A DNA stretch of 64,000 nucleotides from Dipetalonema caudispina (taxonomy: Eukaryota; Nematoda; Chromadorea; Rhabditida; Onchocercidae). Each line of letters opens with the position of its first letter. Position 1 is the first letter of the stretch. Location of the stretch: contig JABVXV010000087.1 in the NCBI GenBank assembly GCA_013365325.1, positions 1-64,000 on the forward strand. Reading direction: 5' to 3'. The position numbers and the translations under genes are program-made. Below the pieces are notes generated by a model, which saw only the letters and a program-made list of their open reading frames with translations, was not told the DNA's origin and did no database searches. Below, in pieces: positions 40,106 to 53,127 of this stretch.

Positions 40106-43100
40106 ATGTCAGCAAAACGTGCTCGGCCTACTACTGCTGGCTTACAGTCTCCAGAGAAGAAGAAGCAGGCTGAGGAGCACATCACAAAAACTGTTTCGGT
40201 AATACACTTTATTTGACTTGACTTCAGTTCCGTAGAACGGTTTAGTTTTTGAGAATGCTGACTGTTATCTTTGAGTTAAAGAATGAAAATGAGATTGGAG
40301 AATTCGGGATATTAATGCTGCTGTACTTTTCAGTAATAATGCTGGCAGAACGTTGAAAGCCGAAATAATCTTGATGAAATTATTAATTTTTAAGGAATTT
40401 TATGAACGAGAAGATCGTGAAGCATTATTAATGACCATGGCGTCGATTGAAGAGTCTTTTCTACAACATTCGCAAATGCTCAGACAAAAACTTGTCAACT
40501 CATGTGGTTCTGTTAAGGTAGTCCATGTTTAATTTTCACTTTTAATTTCATCCCTTAGGTTTTCCCCATAATATGCAGTGACTATTTCAGGCACCAGAAG
40601 CATCAAGTTTTGAAGAATCACTGCTTTCACTATTCATATCATTGCGACGACTGAATCGTTTGGCTCAATACCGAAATCGGCAGATTCGTGACCGAGTAAA
40701 TCGAGAGCGTGTTGTTGTCGAAGAGCGGTTTCTACAGCTACAAAATATTAGGAGTGAAATTGAGCACTTGCAGAAAGAGATTGATCGATGTTATGACTTC
40801 AGGTGAGTGTTTACCTCATAAAAAAAGTACTTGATGCCAGCGAATTCTAAAAATGAACAAAGTTGTATTCAATAAATACGTAGTTTTTTGAACTTGGGGA
40901 TTACGGTCACTATGTAAGTTTCTACTTTCCCAAAATTTTAGGTCAGCTGATGAGGATATTGAAATGGTATCACTGGAAGAATTTTATGCAAATGCACCGG
41001 CGAGTATTTCACAAGAGGAAATCACTCGTAAGGATCAGCATCGACAACATCTGGCTCGACTGAACTGGGAGATGGAGGAGCGTAAGAAGTATTATTTAAT
41101 CATAAAACTTTTTAAATACTATTGTTTAAGTTCTTTGTTGCTTTTGTGGAATGAGGAGTGAATGGGGAAGATCGAAAATAGCGCAAGATTCGCAATTGCT
41201 TGTTCTCGCAATAATCGCCATATTGCGCTACGCATACATTTTTTTGTATATAGTCCTTCGGTTTCTGTGGAGAAATCGATTTGTCTGATTTATTTGCAAA
41301 AGTATTAAAGAATTTTTCTTTCTCGGTTGGTTGGGAAACCCGGAGAAATATCAACTGAATTGGTTGAGTATTGAGAACAGTAAAACGAATGGTCATTGTA
41401 TCCATGCATACCAAAACTTTTCTGTCTAAAATCAAATAAATGCCCATAACATTTTACGAAACATTTTTTACGTTTACAGTTTGGTTGGAACTTTGCAAGA
41501 ACGAGAAGGACGAAAAAATGTGCTTATTACTGATATTACAACAAAGGAACACCGATTAAAGTCGTTGAAACCACGTATCGAAGCCGTGATTGAGGTTTTT
41601 CTTACATTTTGTACTTTAGCAAATTGCCCATATTGTGGTAGTTTCTCCATACAGTTGCTGTTTTATGTAATATTTTGTTCATCTAGTAGTTTTTATTCCG
41701 GAAAATTTTTTACGGATTTCTTTAATCTCTAGAAAAACGGTGCCATTTAACTCTAAAATATTTTGACGTGATTTAGGCAGCGAGACCGGTGCAAGAGCTG
41801 ATGGGATTAACATGCAGTCCTATTGATGTTGAGAAGGAGCGCGTATTGTCCCTATTACCTCAAGAGCTTTCTGTAATTGCCATACAGGTTGAGGCTTACT
41901 GTGATATCGTTAAAGGTTGGTTTAGTTATTCCGTAAAATTCATTTTACATCCGGCATATGCACTTTTGAGGCTCGAGAAAATACAATTAGTTATTTTTAA
42001 TGGTGGGATCGCAAGTCTTTAGTACCTTCGGTTTACTTATTTTCGGAAAAGTTACGAAATAATATGGCAGAAACAAGTTCACTAATCACGATCAATATTT
42101 GAATTTTTGTATGTTTCTAGAAACTGGAATAATACTAAAATGCAAGGGTGATTACGAAAGTGCTGTGAAGTTTCTAGAAAATCGACAACGTGCGTATGAA
42201 ATCATTGAAGATGTCGATGATGAGGATAGCCGGGATGATGTGAATTACTTAACTCTCTTTTAAATATGAAGCAAATAAATCTTTATGCTTTATACAATAA
42301 CTTAAATATTACTATATCTTCTGGAACGAAGAACGGTTTCATTTCTTTTAGTTTAACCCATTTTAATATAAAGATATGTAAAGTAGCTAATTCTTTGAAA
42401 AAAACTAGATTGATTCGACTTTTATCTCAGTTTTTTTTATCAACTATCGTTATGAATTTGGTTATCTTAGGTTCACTTTTATTTAAAGTCAACTTTGTCA
42501 TGAGCATTCTTTGAAAATAGCATAAACTCCTTCGCATCCAGCATTCAGTTTCGTTACCTGTAGAAAACACTGCATTAAAATGTTAGAGCAGTTATGAGAT
42601 CTTTTATTGCAAGAATTCATCCTTCATAAAGTTATTCCTCAAATAATTGGTCATTTTAGTTCCATAACTGCATTTTAACGAGTATTTTATTGTTTTTCTG
42701 CTGTTTTGAGGAAAAACATCCCACCTTTTATTTGCTAATGATTATAGGTGAATGGAAACCAGTCACCATCGACACGTCACGACAAAAGAAGGCATATGTC
42801 CATGAAAGAATTAATTGCTGAAAGAAAGGATGCCATTGTTGCTCCTCATCCGATCCATATTGAAATGGAAATCGCTTGTCAAGGTCAGTTAAGTGATTTA
42901 GTTTAGTTTGCAATATTATCTCACTTTGAATTGCTTTATACAAGCATTCTTCGCCGAATCTGATTTTCGGACTCATAGATGAGAACTTCAGTAAATTGTT
43001 GTTGTGGTTCCTTAGCATAGTGACACGTTTGGATTCCGAGAGTTGGTTAAATAGTACAAAAAACATGGCTTTCATTGAAGTAAATTGGAAGTTTAAGCTG

Positions 43101-45916
43101 ATTGCTTTTTTAGACGACATCTGTGTAACCCTTGTGCTACAGTTCATTCCTGGTTTACGTTCAGTTGGAGTAATGGCAAAGTTGAACCGAATACCGGCAT
43201 CAGTTTATGGGTATTTTTTTTTTATTTTGAGAATTTTTATTTAATTCATAATTTTGAGATTTTTTCAAATTTAAAATTTGTAAAACAAAAGAAATTCCGA
43301 AAGTTGGTTACAACATTGGTTCTCAGTTGACCTTTTGCAGAAATGCGTTCTTCGATGTACGTCTTCTTTCCGAATTATTTGATGGCGACGATGGAAGCAA
43401 ATGTGTCAGTAGTGCGGGACAAGCCAAACTGGATCAATTAGAGTATGCTTTTGAGTGAACATTACTATGTTTTTGTAGACATGATTTGTTAAATATTGTA
43501 GCAGGTTTTACGCTCACGATCTTCACAACTATACATATATAGGATATCCTGCAAATTTCTTGCATGAATTTTGATTTGAACATAAGATTTAAAAATTTTA
43601 ACAGACTCTTACATGCTGAATAAATTGATTGGAATCACTGGAATATTACTTGTTGTTTGGATTTCTTCTTTGTTTCAGTATTTTATAGTTTTCAATTTTT
43701 TGAAGGGTTTCTTTGGCTGATTTGGAACCTAAAATTGGTCGATTTTACGCATTTGCTCAGAAAATGGCCGGTATAAGCGATGAAGTCCCGTCGAAAAATT
43801 CTCAGTTATGTGAAATTATACATTCTGTGGTTGGGAAGATCAGATCACGTGTACATTCAAGATGCGTTCTGGCTCGAATCACTCATTCACTGCGTGTGTT
43901 TTTTTTTTTCGTAATAACATTAAAAGTAAAGTCTTTATAAAAGCAGCCTTTTTTTTACTTTTGACTCCCTTTGTTATCATAAAAATTCGAATCAACAGTA
44001 CGTGTTTTCAAAATCCGCACCAAAACTCCACGAAAGTACAAAATTTTGTGATTATAACTTTCTGGATTTGGGATTTTGAGATGAATTTCACTTAGCCATT
44101 ATCACCTGATTATCTATGCAGTTATGATAAAAGTTCGCAGAAAAATAATCCAAGAAAGTACTGGTAGTTTTTACTTTCTTATGCTTGAATTTAAATGTTT
44201 AAGACTATCATTATTTCTTTCTAATTCATGCTGCGTGATAGACCCATAAATACTGTTGCAGATACTTTAAAAGTATTCGACGATTTGAAAAACCGAAATG
44301 ATTTCCCTGATAATGTCTGTGCGAAGCTGACCAGTTTCCGAATGATTACGGCTGAACAATTCTTCGTTAGTTGTTTTTTGCATTTTTCCAAATTTGATAG
44401 AATAGGCTTTATGTTTTTATAAAATTCTGTAATGCGTATTTTATGTTTTCATTGTTGATTAAACACTTATATGGTCGTATTTCGCCGCTTGTCTTTGAAT
44501 AAGCTGAAGACATTTGCATTCGTAATGATGCCTAATAATGTCTTCGTATTTCCTATAAATGCTTCTTCTGAATATCCTGTTCGTCCTGTTAAGCTTTATC
44601 AAATATGCTCCAATTTTCAGTAATACAGAAACACCCAAAATCTAAAAAAATAATTTTACCTTTTGAGATATTTATTTAGGAATATGAAGCTGTAACAGAA
44701 GAGTACCGAAAGATGATTGAATTTGAACGAAGAACAAATACTGATAAGCAGTTTTACTTTTCTGCAACGATTGAAAGAGATCCAGGAGCCAAACTTTATG
44801 CTTTAATATTTGTATGGTTCATTAAACTATTTTTCTATTGTTTTTTAAATATTCGGTAGAGTTGAAGTAATATTCCAACTTATATAAATAGCTTTTCAAA
44901 ATACACTAAAACTTTGTTTCAAAATTAGCTGAATTAGTAAAACTTGGTTTTTTGAGTGTCACAGACGTTTCAACATATATAATACTCGAATCGTTATGTT
45001 AAATATAGTCTGAACACATATACTAAATTGGTTTTCAATTTTTGACAATCATTGATGAGGCAAACTTCAGATTGATATCAAGTACCCGAAAGTGAAACCA
45101 ATTTTTATCCTGGCTTTTGCACTGGAAGGCACGGAAGTTACTTCACCATTCAATAACAGTCTTATTGTGAGGATTTCTAGTTGTTTTTTCCGTAACAATT
45201 CATTAATGTTTATTACTTAACTCCTCTTTTGGTACATCCTCTTCAGGAAGTTTAGTTATTTACATTCGATACTCGAACTTTCTGGAGAGCAAGTGTACTT
45301 CGCTGTTTTGTCTGTTATAATGATTTCCGAATCTCCTTTAATGTCTAAATGGACAGCTTCTTACGAACATCCGTAGATGTTCATTTCGATAAAAGATTCC
45401 TTATTTCAGATTTTCATTAAGCATTATTTGTTCACATTCATTTGGATTTCTTCTTAAAGCATATGAAAATTACTGAGAAATTTTGAATTTAGCATGTTGA
45501 GCGGGCTTTGAATGTGGATTTTATGGCCCATGTAACATGTGACGATCCAAATAGTATCCTGGAAGCACAGATGGCATTTTTGGTTTCACGTTTCGATATC
45601 CTTCTGGAATCCGGCAGTGCTGCCAATAGTTCTGGGCATTTCACTCGTGAGCACCTTTTCTCTCGTCCTTATAGGTTTGTTTTTTTTTTTGTCTAATACT
45701 TTTTCACGCTTAAATTGTGCTTCTATACATATGTAAATAATAATACTGATGCAGTAAAACATAAACATACTTAAAACTGCTCTGCTTACGCGAAAAACTA
45801 TGCAACTTTTAAATATATAGCGCTGCATATCCAAACGTTTGTATTTCAGGGGTCGCGATCATCAACTTCCACTTTACTATCAGAAAAACATGAATGCATT
45901 TACATTCCGTTCGTAA
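40106..45916 (+). CDS. thoc-5: THO complex subunit 5 (THOC5)
   Basis: Component of the THO/TREX complex that couples transcription to nuclear mRNA export (family knowledge). Sixteen exons join in phase to 683 aa, the length of human THOC5: 40106-40198, 40395-40517, 40591-40802, 40942-41088, 41480-41594, 41777-41915, 42121-42239, 42748-42883, 43114-43210, 43341-43442, 43706-43893, 44262-44365, 44680-44811, 45071-45166, 45493-45674, 45850-45916. The ATG follows TTTTTAG directly, so the mRNA is probably trans-spliced. The N terminus has a basic KRAR motif, then a long helical part with IEMVSLEEFYANAP and HLARLNWEMEER, diagnostic of the family. The later half is more divergent. Exon 9 could start earlier, at about 42980, in the same phase; 43114 matches the family better. 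The exon 11/12 join is the least certain. Confidence 0.88.
42240..42279 (+). promoter_or_regulatory. Possible intronic stop and poly(A) signal in THOC5 intron 7
   Basis: Reading through the exon 7 donor gives seven codons (VNYLTLF) and TAA at 42261-42263. AATAAA follows at 42274-42279. Cleavage here would give a truncated THOC5 of about 323 aa. This is inference only. Confidence 0.25.
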
Positions 45917-48900
45917 TACATTGTATGTGTCATTTTATTTGCTTCTCTTGATAAAAGATAAATTTCTCCTCGTTTTTCAGAGTCCCATGAATGTTATAAC
46001 CTATTTAAGAGCTGAGTATAAAAAAAAGCCACTGAGCTGCTGTTTCTGCCGCGTCCAATATTTCGTGCTTTGTTCCCATTGAATATGAAAGCACTGTGTT
46101 TAGTGCTATTTATATTTATATTGATCAAATATGCTTTGTTCTTCGAGTATCTGATCGTAGTAGTCTTCCATAATCAACCACTAGTAGTGAGAACCGGATG
46201 TCATGTTGAATATCGGGAAGCTGACTATTCTGAAAAGAAAAAGATTGGATAGTTCTTTTGTCTTCGACGTTTACCAGAGTGTTTTGAATTGCAGGAAGAT
46301 TGTATTGTTTCTGCTGCTTATTGGAAGATAACATATCATACGCAAGTTAAGTTATATCTTTCATTAAAATTAATAGATATTGCTCACTCTCTTGAACCGC
46401 TAAAGATATGGAAAAGTAGATGAGAAATTATTTGTTATTACTACATAGCTACGTGAAGGATATCTTTTACTTATCCGATACATAAGATCATATCTAAGAA
46501 TATGGTAGAATTTCTTTCTTTTCATTTCATTCCTGAAAGGAAAAGAGATATTGATGATATTGAGTGGATAAAATAGTGAAACAAATCAAAAATATGTAAT
46601 TCGTTTTTGCTATACGTAACAGCCATTTCTTTTGTTAACAAAATGTATTAATTAATTCTATTCATTACTTTGCATGACAATATTTATCATATCGATTATA
46701 TGGCTTATCGGATGTTACAAGACATATCATAATTTTGGGATCTTATTGAACGGATAGCAAATCTCTAACTTCATTATTCCTGTTAATATAGCATTAAGGA
46801 ATTTGAAATAGTTAGGAATGCTGGAGCAATTCACATTATATCACGTGTTACTTACACTTATGTTATTTTTTTGATTGTCGTTGAAGTCGTTTCTTTTAAG
46901 ATGAATTATATTTTTTAAGTTAGAAATCCATAAAAACTACAGTAAACTCGACAGTGTGAATTTCGATCCTAAGGCAACTTTTGTTCAATTGAAAATTTGA
47001 AATATTTCAGTAGAATTTAAATTGCAACTAAATTTTATCCTTCAAAATTTGTTTTTTTTTTTTTTTTTTTTTCAAAGAAAATTTTGAGAAGAATTTTCCG
47101 CTTAAAGAAGAACGCATAAAACGTAAGCCATTTCTAGAATTATAAGGTTTAATTAGATATTATGGAAGAGTATTTTGTGTATGTTCAATTTTCTTTCATA
47201 TATGACAGTTGGCTTTGTATGATGTGATGGTTAACTTTGTACGAATCTTTGTATGACGTAGGACAAACATGTAATTTGTTTACTTTCAGGGCATTTTTAG
47301 TTCTATGAAGAGATTTAATGTTACTCTTTCGTTGCTTTAAAAAACGGAATTATTTCTGGAATAAGGAAAATGAGGATTAAAGTTACAGAAATTCTCGAGT
47401 AGTAAAATGATACCTGCAAATTTAACCTTTGTAAACTCATTTTAATCTATGGTATGAAATTGCATACTTCAAAGTAGAAATTTTGAAAATGAAGTACAGA
47501 AGATGGAATTAGCTAATATCTTAAACTTTGATTGAGAAATTCAGTATCTCAGAATGATGAAAAGGTATGATAACTAAGATACAGTAGGCATTAAAATTAA
47601 TTTCCATGATTACTGTTTATGTATTATGTGTCGGAAGATGATAACGATAATTTAAAGCAAGGACGAATCAGATTCTACGGAGAAGATAGACGATGTGTCC
47701 CATTCCATAAACAAAATATCGGCAAAGAATAGGAAGAAGAAAAGGATAGGTATCAGATTCACCGGAGGGGGGTGAGGAATGTTGAAAAATTACCCCTTGT
47801 CGTTCTTAATATAGTGCTGGCGGTGTATCTCTTTTTCCCCCGTCTTTCAAACTCTTCATTAGGGGGAGCCTTTTGCGCCCAGTACCCTTTTACAATCTTC
47901 CTCAAAAAGAACCCTCTTTGCCCTAAACTCGATTCCATCCTCTTCTTCATCATTCCCATCTTTAAATTTGTCTCCTATTCTCCTCTTCATGAGACAAAAC
48001 AATATTTCTTAAATGTTGTCGTTTCATTTTGTAGAACATCGAAACGAAATTTGTCGGATCTTTTCGGCTGTTCCAGCAAAATCGTCCTCTGATTTATGGC
48101 TTTCATTTTCATGAAGAACCATTTCAGCCTCCCAATATCTTTCTTTGTTCTTCCCTCATTTTCCGATTTCCTTCCCGCATCATACCGCTTCTTGTCGTCC
48201 TTCTACTCTTTTTGTTTCTTCTATCTTACTACACATTTTATTAACTATTCTATAAACTAATACATTTTCATAGCTTTTTATTATTTTATATAAATATCAA
48301 TGATTGTGGAAAATGTGCTTCCCTTTTATTCATCTTTCCATTGCTTGACAAATTTTTGTTACAAATATAGGTTGATGTTTTATTTTGACCATTCACATTA
48401 CAATTTTAATCCTGAAAATTTTGCAATTTTAATTTCTGAAATTTTCCATTTCTCATTTATCCACTTTGTCTTTAGTCAGCTGTGTTGTGAAGAAGGCAAA
48501 ACGAAAGATAATCAAATGGAAATGTGAAAATAAATATCAATCGTCATCTGTCTGCCTGAAGAGTTTGGTGTGCAGAATAACTACAGCTGTTCCAGCTTCG
48601 AAATTCACATTCAAAAAATGAAATTAATTTGAAGCAAAGGAAATCAACCAATTAGGACAGTCATCCAATTAGTTTGAGCCTATTTTTAACTGAATGAACA
48701 TTAATTACAAGCCACTGTAATCCTTATATTATTCGGTAAAATGCTTTCGAAGAGTAATATCAGTTGTATGATAAACAAAAGCATTCATTGATTACAAATT
48801 TAATCAAATATCATCATATTATTTGACTTTACCTTAAATAATAATCATATGAACGATCTATATTTCCTTCTTGATCAACCTTTCTTTCAATAACATTTAA

Positions 48901-49138
48901 GTCCATTCTTTTTTTTTTCAATTTCTTCCCTTTTTATTTAATCAATAGAAAAGTTGCAATAAAATTTGTTTGGAAAACATAAGAAAGATGAAAATGCAAA
49001 TGACAAATTTTACATAACATGAAATGCAATACTGCTTGAATTATATATTGTGACAATTTTAGTACTGTATGCTTTTTTGTCCCAATCTTCCTCTTATAAT
49101 TTTGTCCTATTGATCACTTCTTGGCTTTGTACGTATAC
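45917..49138. other. Intergenic region downstream of THOC5
   Basis: AT-rich sequence. A frame after the acceptor TTTTTCAG (45971-45980) reads SPMNVITYLRAEY... to a TGA at 46079-46081; it may be 3' untranslated or an unresolved exon. A GC-richer, strand-asymmetric patch lies at 47755-48000, open on both strands. No gene is assigned. Confidence 0.45.
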
Positions 49139-49140
49139 AA

Positions 49141-49143
49141 ACA

Positions 49144-49204
<61 letters not shown>
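49141..49204. repeat. (AC)n microsatellite
   Basis: An almost pure AC array interrupted once by AT near its start. It lies 75 bp from a (GT)n array and could pair with it. Confidence 0.95.
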
Positions 49205-49279
49205 CAAAAAACTTTCACAACAAGCAATACGAATAAAATTCTGAGGAAATTTTCTTTAAAATAGATCTTTCCGTATCTG

Positions 49280-49373
49280 TATGTGTGTGTATGTATGTGT
49301 ATGTATGTGTATGTATGTGTGTGTATGTGTGTGTGTGTGCACGTGTGTGTGTGTGTGTGTGTGTTTGTGTGTA
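49280..49373. repeat. (GT)n/(ATGT)n microsatellite
   Basis: GT dinucleotides mixed with ATGT tetranucleotides and one GCAC interruption, then a purer GT run. Complementary in sense to the preceding (AC)n array. Confidence 0.95.
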
Positions 49374-49740
49374 GTCGTACACTTTTAAAGCCATTTTAGT
49401 TATTTCTTTGTTTTCTAACTTTATGAAATGAATGAAGACAGATGTAGTAGAAATGAGATGCTATGCAAGAATTTGATCGGATAGAGGATCCGTCAATTGA
49501 TATGCTTTCAACAAATTCGACAGATTTCAAGAGATTATAACAAGCAGTGTTGTCCTTACAACAACAATTAGATAACTGTAAAAAAAAAAAAAAAGAAAAA
49601 AAAATTGAATGAATTTTAGCTAATGAAAGTAAACTTTAATAAAATAAAGTAATGATAAGAGTTAAAGTTAGCCTAATTTCTCGATCGCTTTTTTCACTTC
49701 TTATTTTTTTCCCCTACTATATTTCATATATATCCTACAG

Positions 49741-49845
49741 GTGCAGTATCAGATGATAATTGATCCAAAACGAAAACTGATTGTCATTGAAAAAACATTA
49801 GCCAATCGTTTAGCATTCCCTTCCTGTCGTATTCATATGTTATGA
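49741..49845 (+). other. Coding-like island after a splice acceptor, status unknown
   Basis: The acceptor TATATCCTACAG opens about 34 codons reading VQYQMIIDPKRKLIVIEK... to TGA, with fairly balanced base use. No matching upstream exon was found. The opposite strand is also partly open. Confidence 0.2.
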
Positions 49846-50696
49846 AACGAACATATAAGGTGAATTGAAATTTTCTTTTGCATGCAGTAGCAATTGCAAC
49901 TGCAAAATTATGATAGTGCAACAGTGAAATCATCCGTCATACGATGGAAACGGTAGTGGGATGATTGAAATAAGCATACCGCCTGATAGGAACCGAATCA
50001 GCAGCGGAAGCAGACATTTTTCGGATTAAAATTTATGTTAGGCAGTTGGGAGGGAAGAATTTCGATTCGCCTACAAACATGCTAAATAACTTTTCCCTTC
50101 ATTTCTAAAAGCTTACAGTTGAATTGTGAGCATCATTGCTGTAGCAATGGAATAGGTGGAAAAGCACTTCCTTTTCTTCTTCCTTTTCTCAATTTCGTTT
50201 TAAGATTTATCACCTCAAATTTCTCAGAAACAAAATGAAAAAATCTCATACTTTTTTCCTTCTTTCTATCAGTTAAATTTTTTTTTTTTTTTTTTTTCTA
50301 AAAAATATGCTTTTCTTCCATTGGATTTAAGTTAAAAGAATTGCAACAAATCGAGCTCATTTCTCCCTCATTTCCCTTTCATTATCGCCGCCAACTGATA
50401 GAAATTAAATTCCATCGCAATTTCTTCCATGTCATTCTCCGTTTTTCGCTATTTCAAAGTTTCTTCCATTCCTTCTGGAACTTCTAATTTTGTTTAATGG
50501 CTATTTGGGGTAAGTCATTTAAAAAATGGACAACGATGAATATCGTTTTTACTTTTGATCATTTCTTGTTAATTATACCTTTTTGCATCGAAATTTGCAA
50601 GTAATTATTGAATTAATGATTTCTTATTATGAAGTTAATTGAAATACACCAGAGAGCTTCTTGAAGTTAATTTACTTTTTTTAATAATTAACTATG

Positions 50697-50727
50697 TTTA
50701 CTCTATGCAACATTTGCATAGAGTAAA
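50697..50727. repeat. Perfect 14-bp inverted repeat with 3-nt loop
   Basis: TTTACTCTATGCAA, loop CAT, TTGCATAGAGTAAA. The arms are perfectly complementary. The stem is too short and the loop too tight for an ordinary microRNA precursor. Confidence 0.95.
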
Positions 50728-50728
50728 A

Positions 50729-50887
50729 ACTATGTTCGAATTCAATGACATAGCATTACCACATCGCTGCAAGCTGCGACATTTGCGTTGTATTCGTTTT
50801 CGTTTTCGCGTTAGCTGTATGAAGAATCGCTGGATGGAAGATGTAAAACGTCTTTTACTTCAAACATATTTCAGCCATAAGTATTAG
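50729..50887 (+). other. Coding-like open frame, basic, unknown
   Basis: Fifty-two codons from just after the hairpin to TAG at 50885-50887, reading TMFEFNDIALPHRCKLRHLR then an Arg-rich stretch and MKNRWMEDVKRLLL. GC is higher than nearby and the frame is clean. No start context or partner exon is visible and I recognise no domain. Confidence 0.25.
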
Positions 50888-51295
50888 ATTCACGCCATTT
50901 ATCTTTTTGCAAATTATTATTTTTTTTTGAAAAATCTTTTCTTTTGAGTGTGATTTGCAGCATTTGTCATCAGCAAGTACAAGGATTCGTTACATTATTA
51001 CGATTGCTATTATTACCACGATTTTATCATTATTACCATCAACATTGCTCGTTGTCGCAGTTACTAGTAGTAATCATAATTATCGCTAAAATCTATCATA
51101 AGAACTTAAAATCATCATACTACTATGATCGCTATCGTAAAATCACAATTAATACTGACCATAATCATTATCTTTATCATATTCTGATTGGCAGAAAAAA
51201 TTTGCTCAAAAGTTAAATTGATACGATGTGCAGTGATATTGTATTTTGTTATAACACCAAACAAATTCTCTAATTCTTATGGTGACAAAACTGTC

Positions 51296-51348
51296 CTCTC
51301 TCTCTCTCTCTCTCTCTATGTCTCTCTCTCTCTCTCTCTATCTCTCTT
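51296..51348. repeat. (CT)n microsatellite
   Basis: CT dinucleotide array with TATG and TA interruptions. On the minus strand it reads GA. Confidence 0.95.
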
Positions 51349-51364
51349 CATAACATTGAGCATT

Positions 51365-51690
51365 CTGTAAAAGGCCAACCCTACACGGACTTTGACGGAT
51401 TATTACGGTCAAACAAAAGAATCGATCAGTGAGTAGCTAAATCGGGAATGAATTGGGTGTTTTACTTAACCTGTACGAATGGAAAATTTGCTTTAAGTTC
51501 CTGTATCGATCTGCTGAAAGCAGACAGTTCGATCAAATCTCGGGAATTTACTTACCCGGATTGTAAATTGGACAATATGGCGTTGTCGCACATTTGGTAG
51601 ATAAGATATTCAGATTTAGTGTAAGCGTATCACTACGTCAAATCGAAAGAAATATGTGGAGTGATTGATTCAGATAGTTGGTTGATAGAA
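51365..51690 (-). other. GC-richer island with strong minus-strand splice-like signals
   Basis: On the minus strand an open segment ending ACAATCCGG/GTAAGT is followed 42 nt later by CTGCTTTCAG, then a 43-nt open block ending ACAG/GTTAAG, then TTTTACAG. Two frames stay open across the joins, one including MCDNAILSNLQSG and RSIQELKANFPFVQ. On the plus strand, 51448-51600 is also an open 50-codon ATG frame (MNWVFYLTCTNGKF...). The true reading cannot be decided by eye. I recognise no family on either strand. Confidence 0.25.
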
Positions 51691-52819
51691 ACTTATATTT
51701 CAGGTATGTACCTGTAATAAAATTTTCATCAATTATTAACTCGTTTTCCTTAATTTCAAATGTGTCAATTTTTTTGGAATCATAAATTGTTCATAAATAA
51801 TTCCGTTCATTTCCTCTGATATTTCTATTGTTAGCTATTATTTTGACACGATGTTTTGTTTTTGTGTTGTCAGTAACGCATATCGAGTTGAAAACCGGTA
51901 TCTTTCATTCTCTATTTCTCTCATATTTCGGTTTTTTTGGCCTTATTAAGTTAAGTTACTGACTTATTTGTAGCAATCGATTGATAAATCAGCTAATTTT
52001 AGTGTGACTTCTAAATAGATCTCAGCTTACTTCAAGATACTTTTGTTATATGTCATGTTATGGTTATACAATTCTGGATTTCCTGTATTTGGTAGTAATA
52101 TAAAATATAGCTTCAAATCTCTTCTTATTTTCACTCGATCTTGAAGTAACGTAGTAGCCTAGTCGTATTTATTGAAAAGAAGTTCAACCAATGACAATCC
52201 ATATTTGTAAATGATACAGGACATAGTAGCACTTATTTGTTTGGAAAATTCACATTTTATGACTAGTCATTTGCTTAGTTTACACTTTATCGGATATAGG
52301 TCAGGTCTTTAAAAGCCTTTAATGTGACGTACAACAGGAGTGATTCGCAACAGTTGAATAATTAGAATGATACGACGATAATATATTTCTGTGCTTATGT
52401 ATCATTGGATTTGAAATCTCCTCAAACTTTTGTTAAATTATTCCAGTCTGCTGAACTTTAGAATTCTTGATATTATTATTAAAGATAATAAACATGTTGT
52501 ATACATAACCAGGAAACAATAATCTATGTTATAGCATTATGCTTATAGAAATTGATACTGTAGTGAATGTTTGATCGGTTCTGGTCTTTCGATATTTGAT
52601 ATCTGTTTGCAGTAAATACATTTGTTGCGAGCAATGGCGCAATGATCTTGTGAAATTTCCAAATGATAACTACGTCAAATACACTCTTTGGTGAAGTACA
52701 CCATTTGAGCATACAGAATTAATTTTCATTGGTAAAATTTCCCAAGAATTCAAAAGATTTTTTTGCCGTAGATTGACTAACTTATTAATTAACCAAATAA
52801 ATTTGGGATAGTTTATGAT

Positions 52820-53023
52820 ATGCTCTTTTTCCTCAATGTGTATAGATATTTGCATAGATCTGTTACAAGTATTCTTTACTATTATTTTGCTGTATTTGCT
52901 ATAATTATCTCTCTGCTCAATTGTATGAAATTAATGAGAAATGATAAAAGACAACTGCGTCTATATCCGTATGGTTTTTCTGTTCAAAAACTAAATGATC
53001 GACTGGATGACCGACTAAAATAA
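52820..53023 (+). CDS. Candidate small single-pass membrane protein
   Basis: An ATG-started frame of 67 codons ending TAA at 53021-53023. Residues about 17-36 (SILYYYFAVFAIIISLLNCM) would span a membrane. A basic tail follows (KLMRNDKRQLRLYPYGFSVQ and on to DRLDDRLK). The hydrophobic-then-charged layout and the less AT-biased tail suggest coding. Similar lengths arise by chance in this DNA, and no homologue is known to me. A further open block begins 104 bp downstream. Confidence 0.3.
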   Translation: MLFFLNVYRYLHRSVTSILYYYFAVFAIIISLLNCMKLMRNDKRQLRLYPYGFSVQKLNDRLDDRLK

Positions 53024-53127
53024 TTCTTTTTTTTTTTTGCCTAAAATTGCATTCTGCTCAACTTGCACTTTTAGACCGAAGAATTGTTTTTGAAATTTTT
53101 AAAAGTTATTTTTGTTCAATTTTTTAG

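Noticed and set aside
42980..43113. Longer THOC5 exon 9 using the acceptor at about 42979
   Set aside because: Also in phase, but it inserts about 45 residues that THOC5 proteins lack, while the acceptor at 43113 gives the expected continuation.
45971..46081. Extra THOC5 terminal exon after the TTTTTCAG acceptor
   Set aside because: Joining it from a donor inside the last codons would only swap the C-terminal residues for SVP and a stop. The direct stop at 45914-45916 is simpler and gives the family length.
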